Shown: positions 1-15,674, counted from the stretch's first letter. The stretch: 64,000 nucleotides of DNA from Anaeramoeba flamelloides (GCA_027625915.1 JANTQA010000012.1:7772501-7836500), one strand, 5' to 3'. Made by a program: numbers and translations. The notes: a model not told the origin generated them from the letters alone.

Positions 1-239
1 AAAAAATCTTGGTGTTAACTTTTTTTCAGTGAAAGTTCAGTAAATAAAAAATCCGTAATGCTCATTTCAAAAATTCTGACTCACTTTTTTTTAGTTTTTG
101 GTTTTATTTTGTTTTTTAATTTTTAATATATCAGGTTTTTATATATTTAGAATGACTTAAAAGTGAATTAGAAATCAGATATAGTTATTAATTGTTCTTG
201 AATACTAAAGGATATTTTTTTTTTTTCAATTTGATATTT

Positions 240-1490
240 CAGGTGTGTAACGATATTTTAAAAAGAGTTTATTTAAAGACCATTTCACTCAACTGGTCAA
301 GCCAAAAATAAAAAAATTCACTTCTTTTTTTTTTTATTTAGAATCCACCAACAGATTATCGTAAAAATAAGAAAAATAATAATCTTCGGATTAGAATTAA
401 TAATAATAAAGGAAATAGCATACAAAGCATAAATTCATCAAAACTATAAATTTCCGAAAAAAAATGTCATAAAAATTTTTTGGCCCCATTAATTTGGAAC
501 TTCTGGTGCAAAATTTCACATTTTCTTTAGGAAAAGTAAAATTGTCGGCAATATGAATTTTTTATTGTAAATATAAACCTTCCACTAGAAAATACAATTC
601 CCCCTTTTCTTTAGGTTAATTTGGGGTTTCAAAGGATTTTTTTTTTCAAATTTACTTTTTAAAACAAAAAAAATAATAATGAAAAAGAAAAAAGAAAAAA
701 TAAAAAAATTATAGTAAATGAGAAAAAATTATCAGATCTAAAATTTGAAAATTTATTTTGAGAAGAATAATGAATTAAACTCATGAAATATGTTCAATTT
801 ATTCAATAAAACTAGTCCCCCTTGACTGAAAAAGACTTTATTATGGCAAAAAATTCAATATAAAAAAAAATGAAAAAAGCATATCTTATTTGTCAAAAAA
901 TTCAATTAACAAAAATAAAAATCACAGGATCCGTTAACAAAAATTCAAATAGAAAAGAAAGTTTAAAAGCATTCTCAATTACAAAATATTCCAAAAATAA
1001 TTACTCTTTTCTTATTTTCTATTTCCAAAGTGTTAAATTTCTTCAATTTTTTTAAAAAAAATTTCTTCGAGTAGATAATCAATTTGATTTGATTTAATCT
1101 ATTTATAGTTATTCCAAAGACTCGAAATTTGATATAGTCGGGATTTTGTAACATTCTTGAGAAAAAAATACCTTACCTTTGTGAAATGAAAAAATGAAAA
1201 AAGAAATATTCATGATCTCAAAAAGTTCTAAAGAATGACATGTTGAAAAGAACATAGCTGTTTAAAAATTACAATTCAGAACTATTTAAATAGGAAATTG
1301 AATGTAATTTCTATGGCAGTTTTTTTTTTCTAAGAATGTCATATTTTTTAATTGTTGATTGTTGGTGATTGATCATGCTTCAAAGGTTAGTTGGTATTTG
1401 ATTGTTATTCTGTTATGATTAAAATTATAAATTTTTTTTAATATATTTCAGGAAAATATTTTTTATAGTAATGTCTTGAATCTTAAATGA
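240..1490 (-). repeat. Family F2 composite repeat, inverted copy
   Basis: Reverse complement of the F2 unit seen at about 21160-22600 and 53990-55960. Recognisable marks are TTTTTCAGTCAA followed by TTTTATTGAA and GAACATAT (here near 790-835, inverted), a CCTAAAGAAAATGTGAAATTT block (here near 510-550) and a GATCC-linked A/T minisatellite part (890-1090). No genes recognised in 1-2170 outside it. Confidence 0.65.
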
Positions 1491-2170
1491 TCTTTGTATT
1501 TGAGGTATCTTCTTCAAAAATTAAAAAAAAAAAAAAAATAATTTTACCAGACAAAACACCAAAAGGTAAAAATTAACTTTACCATTTAAACTTGAAAAAG
1601 TGAAATTGGGTAAGTTAATTATTGTCTAAAAAAAAATTAAATTCACAAATAAAATCCATAGATTTTTCCTTTTCAAGTACTCGAAGGGTTATTAATTAAT
1701 AAAAATAAAAGAAAAATCGATAAAAAATTCAGAGAGGTTAACAATAGTAATGAAGGGGATTCTATCCATTTATAGGATTTTACTTTGATTTGAGGGAGGG
1801 GGGGATAAATGAAACCCGAGAAATAGTCATAAAATTGAATCTCACCAACTCATTTTTTTTTACCAACTATGTTATCAATTCATCAAATTGTCCCTTCACA
1901 ATGTTTTTGAATCATATATTGTATGTAAATGAATGTTCTTTAAATTATTTTCGAATTTGTATCAAAAAATCATTTTATATCATATTTTGAATGAAAAATA
2001 AGAAGAAGAAATTTAGGGATTTTTAAACTTAAACACCCTGGAAATGAAAATAATTATGTAAATGGAAAGTATATTTATCACTTATTTGTAATCTCAGTGT
2101 TTTCTGGAAGTATAGGTAGTGGAAAATTTTAAGAATTGTTCTTTATCTTTTTTTTAAGATATTAGTTATT

Positions 2171-2745
2171 ATATGTCCCTAAGACCCAAAAAACACTAAA
2201 AATGGAAAACTGATCAAATACTTTCCATTAATACAATTAAAAAAAAATAATAATAAAATAAAAATAAATAAAGTTTCAATTTAACTTTTTATTGAAAACA
2301 TTTTTTGCCAAAATCATTGAATTCAAAGTTGAAATTATGTATATTTTGAGATATTATATCTTGTTTTAACTCATTTACTAAAACAAATTCTAAATTATGG
2401 GAATTTTCTTTTCACAAAAGGCACTAATTTGGTCTTCAAATGTTTTTTTTAGTTTTAAATGGTACAATTTAAAAAAAAGTTAAGCTAAAAAGATAAGTTC
2501 TCTGGAAAAGAATTCTAATTTAATATATTTAACTTATTCTTTGATTTAAAAATTTTCTCAGCACCAATTTTTCAAAAAAAAAATAAAAAAGTACACAGTA
2601 ATTTCAAAAATATTTTTGATATTCAAAAGTTGAGAGTGTTTTGATTCTAAAAAAAATTATTATAGTGTTTAATTGAATTAAGTTATGTTCTTAATTTCGA
2701 AAAATATTAATCAGAAATAAATAGTGCTTAATTTTGTTAAGGGTA
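2171..2745 (-). repeat. Family F1 repeat, left copy (inverted)
   Basis: Reverse-complement copy of 4971-5551. The outer end reads ATATGTCCCTAAGACCC. Long stretches match closely, for example the segment containing TTTTGCCAAAATCATTGAAT. Both copies end in ATATGTCC-type inverted ends, so this looks like a short-inverted-repeat element. No coding potential seen. Confidence 0.85.
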
Positions 2746-3543
2746 AATTACAATTTTTTGAATAAAGAAGGAAAAATATTTATATGAATAATTGTTTTCT
2801 GTTTTCATAATAAATTTGAAAACTTTTTCTTAGTAATGTTTTAAGGGCTATTTTTTCAAGGTGAAAACAGTAAAATGATGTTAAAAACACCCTTGGAAGA
2901 GTTTTATAATCTCAGTAATATTTACACACTAAGAATTTCGTTGAGAAAAAATGAGAAATTTACACAATTTTAACAATTTTAACACTTTGCCAAATTATGA
3001 TGTTTATATTTAAGAATTTCCTTTTCAACTTTCTGGACTCGCAATAATACCTCTGGATGTTCGACATATTTTTTAGATTTATTTGTACAACTTTGAAATG
3101 TTCTCAAATTTGAAATAAAACTTGAAAATACCCAAAAGGCCTTTTTTTTGCAATTATTTTTTTTATAATTTTCATTTTCCCTTTTGATTGAAAAAGATTG
3201 AAAAAAAAGTTTGTATGAAATGGTAAAGATGACAAAAAATGTTTATTTTTGTCCAATTTCTTCATATTGAAAATTCTTTTTGAGAAGTGAAAGTGAAATA
3301 ACACAATAACTCAACCCTCTCAAGAGTGGGAACGTATTCCTTAAAATATTTATTTCAATGGAAAGTTATTGAAATTTGATCTTGTAATTTCAATTCAGAA
3401 ATTTGGAACAAGTTCAAAAAAATAAAAGTGTTGCCAAGTAAAAAAAGTAAACCAATTTTATTCCAATTTTGTAGTGAAAAATAGAAAATTAAATCATTTT
3501 TTTTAACTTTGTTTAAACTTCATACTACAAAAATTTAAAAAGA

Positions 3544-4426
3544 ATGATTATTGCTAAAAAGGACTTAAAGAAAATCTACACCTTATTCTTCAAAGCAGGT
3601 GTCTTTGTTTGTAAAAAAGATCCAAAAAAAAAGCATAAGGAAACTGGCCTCGAAGGAAGAGCGATTTATAAAATTATGAAATCACTAAGATCCCGTGGTT
3701 TAATTGAAGAACAATTCAATTGGCAATACTATTACTGGTTTGTTTTTCTTTTGTTTTTTTAAAAATAATAAACATATGACCTAAAAGCTTATTTTTCAAT
3801 TTTTCAAAAATGATTTGGTACTTGGTTTATTTGCTTCAAAAAAAAATAAATAACAAAAAATCTAAAATCGTCAATTAAAGGCGTTTAAATAATGAAGGTA
3901 TTGAATACTTAAGAGAATATCTTCACTTCCCAAAAGAAGTTGTTCCAGATACATACAAACCAAGAAAAAGAAGAGCACCACTTAGAGATCAAAGACGAGG
4001 AGGAAGAGGAAGAGGAAGATCATTCAGAGGAAGAGGTAGAGGTAGATCATTTGGAGGAAGAGGAAGAGGAAGAGGAAGAGGAAGAGGAAGAGGAAGAGGA
4101 AGAGGAAGAGGAAGAGGATTCTTAGGCGATAAAAAAATGGGACCTTCTGATAGATTTAGACCAAGCTTTGTAAGCAATTTTTTTTTTTTTTATTTTTGAT
4201 TTGCTTTTCTGATTTTTTTTTCTTTTTTTTCACCAACTAAAACCAATTTTATTAAAAAAATTCCTCTTGTTCATATTTCTTTTTTTGTTTTAAAATTATT
4301 CAGAGAGGAGGAAGAGGAAGAGGAAGAGGAAGAGGGTTTAGAGGGAGAGGAAATAGAGAAGGTGGCTATAGGCCTCGTGATTTTGGAGGAAGAGGGAAAA
4401 GCAGATATAACGAAGATCAAAAATAA
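3544..4426 (+). CDS. RPS10: 40S ribosomal protein eS10 (three exons) with a long Arg-Gly tail
   Basis: Component of the small ribosomal subunit near the mRNA entry side. Exons are 3544-3737, 3881-4169 and 4304-4426; introns are 143 bp (donor GTTTGT) and 134 bp (donor GTAAGC), both ending in AG. The joined product is about 201 residues, against about 165 in human. The start MIIAKKDLKKIYTLFFKAGV aligns with human [20 protein letters not shown]. The first junction splits a Trp codon and restores YYWRLNNEGIEYLREYLHFP, the conserved winged-helix core. After about residue 100 the protein is almost only Arg-Gly and Arg-Gly-Gly repeats, encoded by (AGAGGA)n, and the second intron lies inside the tail. 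Human eS10 has only a short RG tail, so this is a large expansion. The antisense and shifted frames of the tail (poly-Glu, poly-Leu/Pro) are shadows. The gene sits between inverted copies of a ~580-bp repeat. Confidence 0.96.
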
Positions 4427-4769
4427 ATCCAAAAATTTGGAGATGTGTATGCTTAGATCCATTTTTAAATCTTGAAAAATATTTACAATTGTTGCTTCTT
4501 TATCATATTGATTGTCTATTTTGATCCTTTATAACTGTATTTAAAAGATTTTTCAAATTGTTTTATTCACAACTTCGCTTTCTTTTCGAAATATTCTTTT
4601 AATTTATCTTGAAATTGTTTTTTTTTTTTTTTAACATTTCCTATTTAAAGAATTCTTCATTAGCTGAAAGAAACAATTAAATAATTTTAGAAAATTTTAT
4701 TTTTAATCTTTGAAATCCTTTTCTTAAAGATCAAAAAAATTAATATTTGAATAATTATGTTCAGGTAAT

Positions 4770-4970
4770 AGCAACCATAAAAAAAATATTTCACTAAATT
4801 TATAACAAAATTCAAAAAAAAATATTACCGCATCTTGAAATTGAAAAATAAAGTAAAAATCTGATAACTACAAAGCCTGGCTTGATTTTAAATGTTATTT
4901 TCCGAAACAAATTATTGTTTTTAAAAGTTTGATCCATTTTTCTCATTTTTAAAAAAGCTCAAAATTCATC
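4770..4970 (+). repeat. Family F12 fragment
   Basis: Direct match to 22800-22990: ATTACCGCATCTTGAAATTG versus GTTACAGCGTCTTGAAAATT, followed by similar sequence. It abuts the F1 copy at 4971. 4427-4770 is the eS10 3' flank with nothing else seen. Confidence 0.6.
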
Positions 4971-5551
4971 ATATGTCCTTAATAAAATTAAGCACTATTT
5001 TTTTCTGATTAATATTTTTCGAAATCTAACCTTATAACTTAATTCAATTAACCACTGGTATAAATTTTTTTTAGAATCAAAACTCTCTCAACTTTTGAAT
5101 ATCAAAAATATTTTTTGAAATTACTGTGTACTTTTTTATTTTTTTTTTGAATAATTGGAGCTAAGAAAATTTTGAAATCAAAGAATTAGTTAAATATATT
5201 AAATTAGAATTCTTTTCCAGAGAGTTTATCTTTTTAGTTTAACTTTTTTTTAATTTTACCTTTTAAAAATAAAAAAAACATTTGAAGACCAAATTAGTGC
5301 CTTTTGTGAAAAGAAAATTCCCATAATTTAGAATTTGTTTTAGTAAATGAATTAAAATAAGATATTGTATCTCAAAATATACATAATTTCAAGTTTGAAT
5401 TCAATGATTTTGGCAAAAAATGTTTTCAATAAAAAGTTAAATTGAAACTTTATTTATTTTAATTTTTTCATTTAGATTTTTTAATTTTTTTAATGGAAAA
5501 TATTGGATCAGTTTTCAATTTTTAGTGTTTTTTTGGGTCTTAGGGACATAT
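4971..5551 (+). repeat. Family F1 repeat, right copy
   Basis: Inverted partner of 2171-2745. It begins ATATGTCCTTAATAAAATT and ends GGGTCTTAGGGACATAT, so the two ends of one element are themselves inverted. With its partner it brackets the eS10 gene. Confidence 0.85.
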
Positions 5552-7149
5552 TTAAGAATTATTTCAGAAAAAATTACATCTGTTCAAAAGCTACCGTGAA
5601 ATTTTTTCAATATCAAATTTTGATGTTGATATGGATATTTTTCAGGCGTAATTTCGAACAATTGTACTTCACAATTTTATTAACATTAGTAATATTTTCA
5701 GTAACAGTCACCACAAAGAAAAAAAATATTAAAGAGTTGAAAGTGTGTAATTTATTGTTATTAAAAACTATTGAACAAATGAACTTCATTCCAATATTTT
5801 GACCCATTAAAAATCAAATTATAAAAATGAAAATTTTTAAAAATTGAAGTTATCTAATATAATATAAAATTGTTTATTTTAATATTCAGTTCTCTATACT
5901 TGAGAAATATTTGTTTTTCTTCTCAAAATAAAATAAAAAAAAGTAAAAAAAAAAAAAATAATAAAAAAAATTGAACCATTTATTATGAAATTTAGTTTAA
6001 TAAGCAAACTGTTATTTTGTTGAATTTATCGTTTTATATTTATATATTAATTCTTTTATTAATTGTTATTATTTTTAATTTTTGTGTTCTAGTGAACAGT
6101 TACAAACTGTGTTTCACTTTTTTTACAGAACGGTTAGCTAAAAAAAAAAATGATAAAAAAATAACCTTTTTTCTTAGAATATTTATATTGGTTATTTCTT
6201 TAAAAGTGTTTTTTTTTTTTTAGATAATACTCCACTGATTATGAGTATTATTATTTTTTTCTCTTTTTTTTTTGTTCGTTAGGGAAATAAATTGTTAAGT
6301 TGTTTGCTAACGTTTCTAAATAAAAAAAAAAAATAGAAGAGATAGATGGGTTGAAGAAATATGATTTTTCTCTACATCTTGTTTAACCAGTTATTATTTT
6401 TTTTATTAAAAAAAAAAATAGAATTCAAACAGTTTTTTTATTAAATAATATTATTTATTTTAAGAGTTTAAACAAGGAGAAGAAAATATTCTTTTTAAAA
6501 ATGTTTGAATTTAGAAAAAGTTAATTTTTTGGTTTAGAGTAATTACTTTTAATATATTCATTCAAATTAAAAGTCTTGTAGTTTTAATGATCTAAAAAAA
6601 AATGAATAAAAAAACTTTTTTGAATTTTTCTATTTTTTTTTTTATTTTATAATTAATTTTAATTTATTGAAGATTTTCAGATTTCAGCAAATAATAACTC
6701 ACACAATTTTATTCATTGTTTTGACAAAAAGCAAAATATTTTTCAATCTGGATGCAATAAATTTCACCGTATCAAGTCAAATATATTGCTTATTTTATCA
6801 ATTTCGCACCAATAAGAACATTTATTTTTCAACTTTGGAGTCTAAATATTGATAATTCAACCTTTTAATTTGTGGTGAAATGCAGATATTTTTTCTGAAA
6901 TTTAGTGGAATTTTCGCTAATACAATAGGATTATTTTTAATTGTAGAGATCAACGAATATTACTACTTGACTAAAGGGTTTTTGAGTGACATTTGAACTC
7001 TGGAGCAACTCATGTGATTTATAGCCCAGCAAAGGCATAACTTATTCTTAGGGTTCTCCTTGGTAGACGTTAATTCCATAAAACATTCATATTTTATATT
7101 AAAAAATGAAATCAATGAAAAATCAAAATTTAAAAATCGAATAGAATAA
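5552..7149. other. No gene recognised
   Basis: AT-rich sequence with scattered homopolymers. Short open frames (for example 5503-5802 and 6017-6223) are rich in Phe/Ile/Lys/Leu and match no family. No RNA gene seen. Confidence 0.6.
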
Positions 7150-8405
7150 AGGCCAACTGTTTTAAAAATGATTTTCAGAATTTCGAGAATTTATTTTATT
7201 AAAAGATGCAAGTCCGATGTCTTTTTTGAGTGCCATCTTTATACGAAACTGAATTTTTCAAATCATTTCTTAGGCTAAATACATTCATTATTTTAATAAA
7301 TACGAGGAGTAGAATATATCATAGCCATAATATTTTTACATTCAATTAAAAAAATGTAAATTAAAAAAAGCAAAAATATGACCAAGAAAAAGTACAAAAA
7401 AATTATTTTTCTCTTGATCTTAGCTATGCCATTTGACCGAATTTGTTATTCTTTAATTTCGTTTTATTTTTCAACCTTAATTGAAAAACTAATGTTGGGT
7501 AAATTTTTGAGAAACAAATTACTTTTTATTTCGAAAAAATTTCCAAAATGAATTTTCTAAATCATATTTTTGTTTGATTCATCTTATTTTTGATTATGTT
7601 CATAAAATAGGTTTTTTTTCAAATCTTTTTCAGAAAACAAGATTTATTGGACTAATTTGTTGGATTTTATAATTATAAATTTACTTTGAATTGCAAACTC
7701 AAAAAAATTCAGAATTCCGATTTCAATTTTTTCTCAATTTTTCAATTTCTTGGGTTTGCAACTTTTCCTATTTGATCATGGTTTTTGAGTTTAGAGAATT
7801 CAACCTGTTTTACTTTAATTTCTGAAACAGTCTTCTTTGTTTTGGCTTTGTTGTGATAAAAATAATTTTATCACTAGAATTTTGAAAACAAATTTGTAAG
7901 ATATTGTCTGTAAAAGAATAATAATCGTATTTGGACGAAAAATTCAAGGTATACTAATTGTTTGGATTCACCAAATTAAGAAGACAGTAAAACAAATCTT
8001 CGAAAATAGACTTGGTCGATTTTTTTTTTTTTCTTTCAACAAATTTATTTGGAAAGGTGATCTTTCGTGTTTGATCTTGAAAAAGAAAATATTTGTTTCA
8101 GATACACATCCTTTTCCGGTCTGTTTTTTTTTGGTTTATTCTTGGATTAATTTGGAGCATTCATTGAGAACAAATTTCTTGATTCAAAAAAGATAATTCA
8201 ATAAAATCAAAATTTCATCAAAATTTTAATCAAAAAATCTGAAAATTTAACCATTCACCTCTGGTTTACTTTGGGTTAGCTTTCTTTGAATAAATAGGTG
8301 AGTAGAATTTCATTTTCAAAGTTCCAATATAATGATGCACTCAAAAAATATTTTTTTAGTAAGATTATTCTCACAATAAAAATTTTAAAAAATGGTAAAA
8401 TGTAT
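7150..8405 (+). repeat. Family F4 inverted-repeat element, ~1.25 kb
   Basis: Left end CTTTTTTGAGTGCCATCTTT, right end GATGCACTCAAAAAATAT, so the ends are inverted copies. The body matches 29285-31015 through blocks such as TTCGAAAATAGACTTGGTCG and GGAAAGGTGATCTTTCGTG. No intact open frame, so it looks non-autonomous or decayed. Confidence 0.75.
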
Positions 8406-9453
8406 TTACTTTGAAACTTCTGAAAAACAAACCATTAATTGACACCAAACGAAAAAAAACACTAAATACTCTCAAAATCAGATCTTATTATCGTTTTAAT
8501 TATAGAACCAAAAATACCTAATATGTTGTTTTTTTGAATTGATCTTGAAAGTATTTTTTTCGATATAAAAAAAAAATTTGAAAAGCATTTTTAGCAACCC
8601 TGAATAAAAAGAGAATCTCAGAAATCAATTATAAGATATCTATACCTACTAACATTAATACACCGAATACAGATCACTATTTAAATCTAATGTATTTGAA
8701 AAAAATCCATTAACAAAAACTTTGAGACAATATTATTTTCGACAAATTTCAAAAATTTTTCTGATAAAGATCTCGAAAAAAACAAAATTTCAGTTTGGTC
8801 ATAATCATATATCTCCTCAAAAACGAAGACAAGTATCTCCGTGTCAAAAGATTGATTTAATTTAATTCCATTATTTCTATTTGTTTATTCTTTCAACTTT
8901 TATAATTTATTTTTCAGTTTTTTTTCTTTTCTCAAGTCTCTGGAAAAAATTGGTCCCTATTAAATAGGTAACTATTTTTTTTTTAATGTTGGTTCTGTGG
9001 AATTTAGCAGATCAAACCAAAAAGAACCTTACTTTTGAAATCGTTTTAATGATCAAAAACAAACTCTTTTTATTTTAAAAACATTGTAGGAAAAACACTT
9101 GGTTCTGGAAGCTTTTCAAAAGGTTTGTTTTCCAAATTTCCACTAATTACTTCTTTTTTTACCCGTTTTATTTGAATTATTAATTTTGATCCAAATTCCT
9201 TTTGATAAAATACCTATACGCACAAAATTTACACCTTCTAAAGTAAAATGGGCAATTAACCAAAAAATCAAACAAGAAGTAGCCATTAAAATTATTACCA
9301 AAAATAGTCTGTTGTTAGATTCCACAAATATGGATCGTGTAAGAAGAGAAATTGCAATCCAAAAATTAATCAACCATCCCAATGTAGTCAAAATATTTGA
9401 TGTGTACGAGACAGAAATGCATCTATTTTTAGTCCTTGAGTATGTTTCAGGAG

Positions 9454-11579
<2,126 letters not shown>

Positions 11580-14279
11580 TGAGGAGGATTACTCCAAACC
11601 ACATGTGGATCACCACATTATGTCTCACCTGAAATTATTAAGGTAATTTAATCAATTTTCTTTGCTTTTCTTCAATCTCTTCAATTTTCACTAATTTTCC
11701 CCCTTTTTGCAAAAACAAACTAAAAAAAAAAATAAAAAAAAAAATTATATCAAAAAAAAACTTAATTTTTAATAAAATAGGGCCGAGGCTATGACGGAAG
11801 AAAATCTGATATCTGGAGCTGTGGTGTAATTTTATATGCACTCTTGTGTGGGATGCATCCATTTAACCAAAAGGATTACAAAGAACTATTATATAATATC
11901 AGGAAGGGAGTTTTTTTCCCAAAATATTTGGGTGAACAGGAAAAGGATTTGATTTCAAAAATGTTGGTTGTTGATTCAGAAAAGAGAATTACCATTAAGG
12001 AGATCAAAAGGCATCCATGGTTTACCTTTAATTTTCCGAAAAACTATCTCCCACCAAGCCCACCAATTGATTATGGCAAGGGCATTGAAAAGCCAATCTT
12101 GTTAAAGCATATTGATTCTGGAATTGTCCAAGATTTGTCACAATTAGGGCTAATAAATGGGAAAGAAATAATTCAACAATTACAGCCGATCAAAAAAATA
12201 TCATCAAGATCTTTTATAAGTTTTATGAAAAGCATTCCAATCACCAAACGAAAATTGAAAATGACAAAGAAAAAAAGATTAAGCAAAAAAGGGATCGAAA
12301 AAAATCGTTACCAATGAAAAAAAGAAGAAATTCGTTTAACAAATCTCAATTGTTATCGCCAATAAAAAAAAGCAAAAAAAAACAAAAAAAGAAAAATCCT
12401 CAGAAAATAGAGTAAAATTTTAAATCTAGCGAGAGTGGGTGGATTAAAAAAACAAATACTGACTCAAAAAATATGAAAAGTGCCAAAATATTACACCTTC
12501 AAGAATTGATTGAAAAAACTGAGAAACAAAATGATTTGGAAATGTCTGAATTTTCAGAAATTATGAACAAATCAAAAATCTTTGAAGGGGAAAAGCGAGG
12601 CGAGAAGAACAAAAAACAAAATAACCATTTATTGGACTATGAAAAAAAATTAATTAAAAAAAATTCTTTTAAACAAAAAAGAATTCATGAGCTTTCGCAT
12701 ATTTCTTGGACCGGACAAAAAATGAATAAATTGTTAGACAAATTTGAACCAGATGAGTCAACTAAATCCAATGAGATTGATTATGGTGGTTCCAAATTAA
12801 ATAAATCAGATCCAATTAGAATCTCTAATCGTAGAACCAATAAGAATAATGGTGGCAACTCCAACTTGCACTTCCTTCGAAACAAGTCAAGAACAAGATC
12901 AATTGGAGGAATAAAATCGTTGTCTCCTAGAAATAGAAACCGAAATAAAATCTTTAATTTAAGATCACCCTTAAATTTGAAAAAATTAAAATTCAATTCT
13001 TTTAAAATGAAAAAAAAAAAAAAAAAAAATACAAATAAGGGCGAGGCGAGAAACCCAAAAAAGAGCAAGAAGAAGAAGAAAAATGAAAAGAAGAAGAAAA
13101 ATGAAAAGATTGATAATTTAGATTTATCACTTGATCTTGATTTGGAATTTGAAGAGGATTATCTTAAAAATGGATTTGAAGATTTAAAAAAACAAAGCAA
13201 TGGCTTTCAGAGTTCAAAAAATACTCAAAATAAGACAAACACCGAGAACGAATTCAAGATGGTTGGCTCACCACTGTTCCACAAAACGACAAATCAGAAG
13301 CAAAATAATGATGCAATACTATCCCCAAGGCAAGAGGACGTTGGAAGCAATGAAAGGGGATGGTTTGATCATCTTGTGAGCAAAAAAGAACAAAAAAAGC
13401 TCAATCACAAATTGAAAAAGCAGCTAAAGCAAGCGAAAAAGGGATTAATGAAGCAGCTTAAAGAGAACGAAAACACCCCTGTCTTCATTTGCCAAAATAG
13501 AATCATTGCCTTAAGTTCTGCCAATTCCGTACTCGACTTAATTGTTGAATTACAGACTACTTTAACGATCTGTAATTACACTTGGAGTTATCCCAAGCCA
13601 AACACACTGCAAGGAGAGATCGGCAACCTGGAAATCAAGGTAAAAATCATTGAAAAGGATCTCGATTCAATTGTGGATTTTATTAGTATCAATATGGTTG
13701 ATAGTGACGAGCAGAAACCAATGAAAAAAAAAATTAAGAATAAGAAAAAATCAAATCAGTACACTAACTCGTCTGTTGACAATGACAAAGAAATGTTTGA
13801 AATTAAAAATTTGGTGAAAAAAAATTTAAATGAAATGAATTTGATCGCCAAAAGAAAATGGAAAACGGCAATAGAATTTGTTTGGAAAACTGGTTCTGCA
13901 AAAAAGTTTATGGAAGAATGTGAAAATTTAATTCGTTTCCTTTCGCAATAAATTTTTAATTTGCTTTTATTTATTTTGTTTTTTTTTTTTTTCAAAATTT
14001 AATTTAAAGATTTGGAATAAAATATTCAACATTTTTGGGCCAAGACATTCCATTCATAATGGCCCTACACTCACACAAATCGACATTTAATTCACCTTTT
14101 ATCAATTGATGTGAATTATTTAGTAAAATAGTTTTTGGATAAAGTTTATAAATAAAATTTTATATACGGATTTTCAATAAAAAATGTAAAACAAAATTGT
14201 TTTTTTTAGGCACTCCCTAGATTTTTATTCTTTCAAAGACAACTTAAGTAATAAACTTTAAAATTTTTATCAAATAGAA

Positions 14280-14363
14280 TGAGTTCAGACTTTAAAAATA
14301 ATCATCATTCAAGTGAGAAGATTCCATTATCTAAATCAGTGCGAAGATGTATTTTGTATTGAT
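14280..14363 (+). other. Short open frame with gene-like start, unknown
   Basis: The ATG at 14280 opens MSSDFKNNHHSSEKIPLSKS then VRRCILY and stops. A possible acceptor (TTTTGAAG) and donor (GTAAGG) bracket a short stretch at about 14382-14411, but I could not join the pieces into a continuous frame. It may be a gene start whose other exons I cannot see, or chance. Confidence 0.15.
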
Positions 14364-15169
14364 TTGTTTTTCTTGTTTTGAAGAGTGTGGAACAAAGCTC
14401 ATTGGCAAACGTAAGGTGAAGTGAACCAAACAAGAATACGGCCTCCAAACAATGCCAATTATTATGTTTATTCTAAAAAATGGTTCAAAATCCTATCCAT
14501 TTTCAATACAAAAAATAATTTATAAAAATAATCACTAGAAAACGGCTTAATATTTTTTAGAAAAATTGAATTGTTTAATTACAAATCTTAACCAAATTCC
14601 AAAAAATTTGGCACAGTTTAAATTGTTGAAAGAATAAAAAAACTCCACTTTATATTCAATTTGAAAATAATTTTGATTTTACAAACTTAACTTTGTTTTA
14701 GTAAAGACGATCCAAAAAACAACATTTTTTTCAAATATCAAATATTTTTTATTAATAACCTTTGAAGATCAAATAAAAAAGAAGTAGAAAAATACACATC
14801 AAAGAAAAGTTGATATATATCTTGAAATAAAATTAATAAATCAATAAATTTTCTTAAAAATAGAAAAACTCAAATTTTTAATCCCCATCATTGAGAAAAA
14901 CAAGACTTTTTATTTTGAACTTCGATTAAAGATTAAATGCCATTCCAATAAAAATTAAAAATTATTTTTCTACAATCAATTTCAATATTTCTTAGAATAA
15001 CACATTTTTACTAAGTAGACCCCAGTCTTAATTTAAAAAATTGGAAATAAATTAGGTTATAAAAAAAATCGTAAAAAAAAACGAAAATAAGAAAGAATGA
15101 TTTCAATTTTGGGATTTCCCAAATAAAATTTTTCTACTAATATCCATTAAATTACTTTAAATACCTGAA

Positions 15170-15500
15170 ATATACCCCACCCCACCCCTCCCATACAAAC
15201 GGACCTCTTTAACTGGAAAATGGTTGATTTTATTTTTCGTCTTTTTTGAATTGTTTTCATTTCCTTTTTTCCAGTTATGTAATCTGTTTCCTCAGAGTGG
15301 AATTTTTTTTCCCATGGTTGATAAGAAGGTTAATGTTGAATTTTTTAAATAGAAAAATCACAGACAATCGATAGATGGTATCTTATCATTTGATCGATTA
15401 ACAATTTTTGAAGAAATATCAACAAAAATATCAATCCATTTTTTGTTCCGTTTGTTTCATTATTTTGGACTGGTAGATTTTTTTTTTCATTTTATATTTT
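15170..15500 (-). repeat. Family F3 repeat, inverted copy
   Basis: Reverse complement of 60820-61140. Shared marks are CCAGTTATGTAATCTGTTT and ATGGTATCTTATCATTTGAT. No open frame of note. Confidence 0.65.
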
Positions 15501-15674
15501 TTTCTTTTATTTGAGGGGAAATGATTACATATTAAAACATTAATAATGGGTAACATAAATGTGGTTTTATATTACCTTTTGAAAAATATAATAAATTGAG
15601 TTTTTTTTTGCCTATTTTTGATTTTTGGTAAGTACAAATTTTTGGAGTGTGGATTTATATATATATATATATAT

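Noticed and set aside
3940-4177. Poly-Glu and poly-Leu/Pro open frames
   Set aside because: They are shifted and antisense readings of the Arg-Gly tract of eS10.
12302-12317. Kinase ending at 12317 with the 12473-13951 frame as a separate gene
   Set aside because: Frame 2 across 12200-12410 reads as a BRSK-like UBA/linker region, and the downstream frame ends in a BRSK-type KA1-like domain. One gene with a frameshift explains both.
14037-14067. GGGCCA...TGGCCC inverted pair after the kinase locus
   Set aside because: Only six base pairs with a long loop; not enough to call a terminator or RNA structure.
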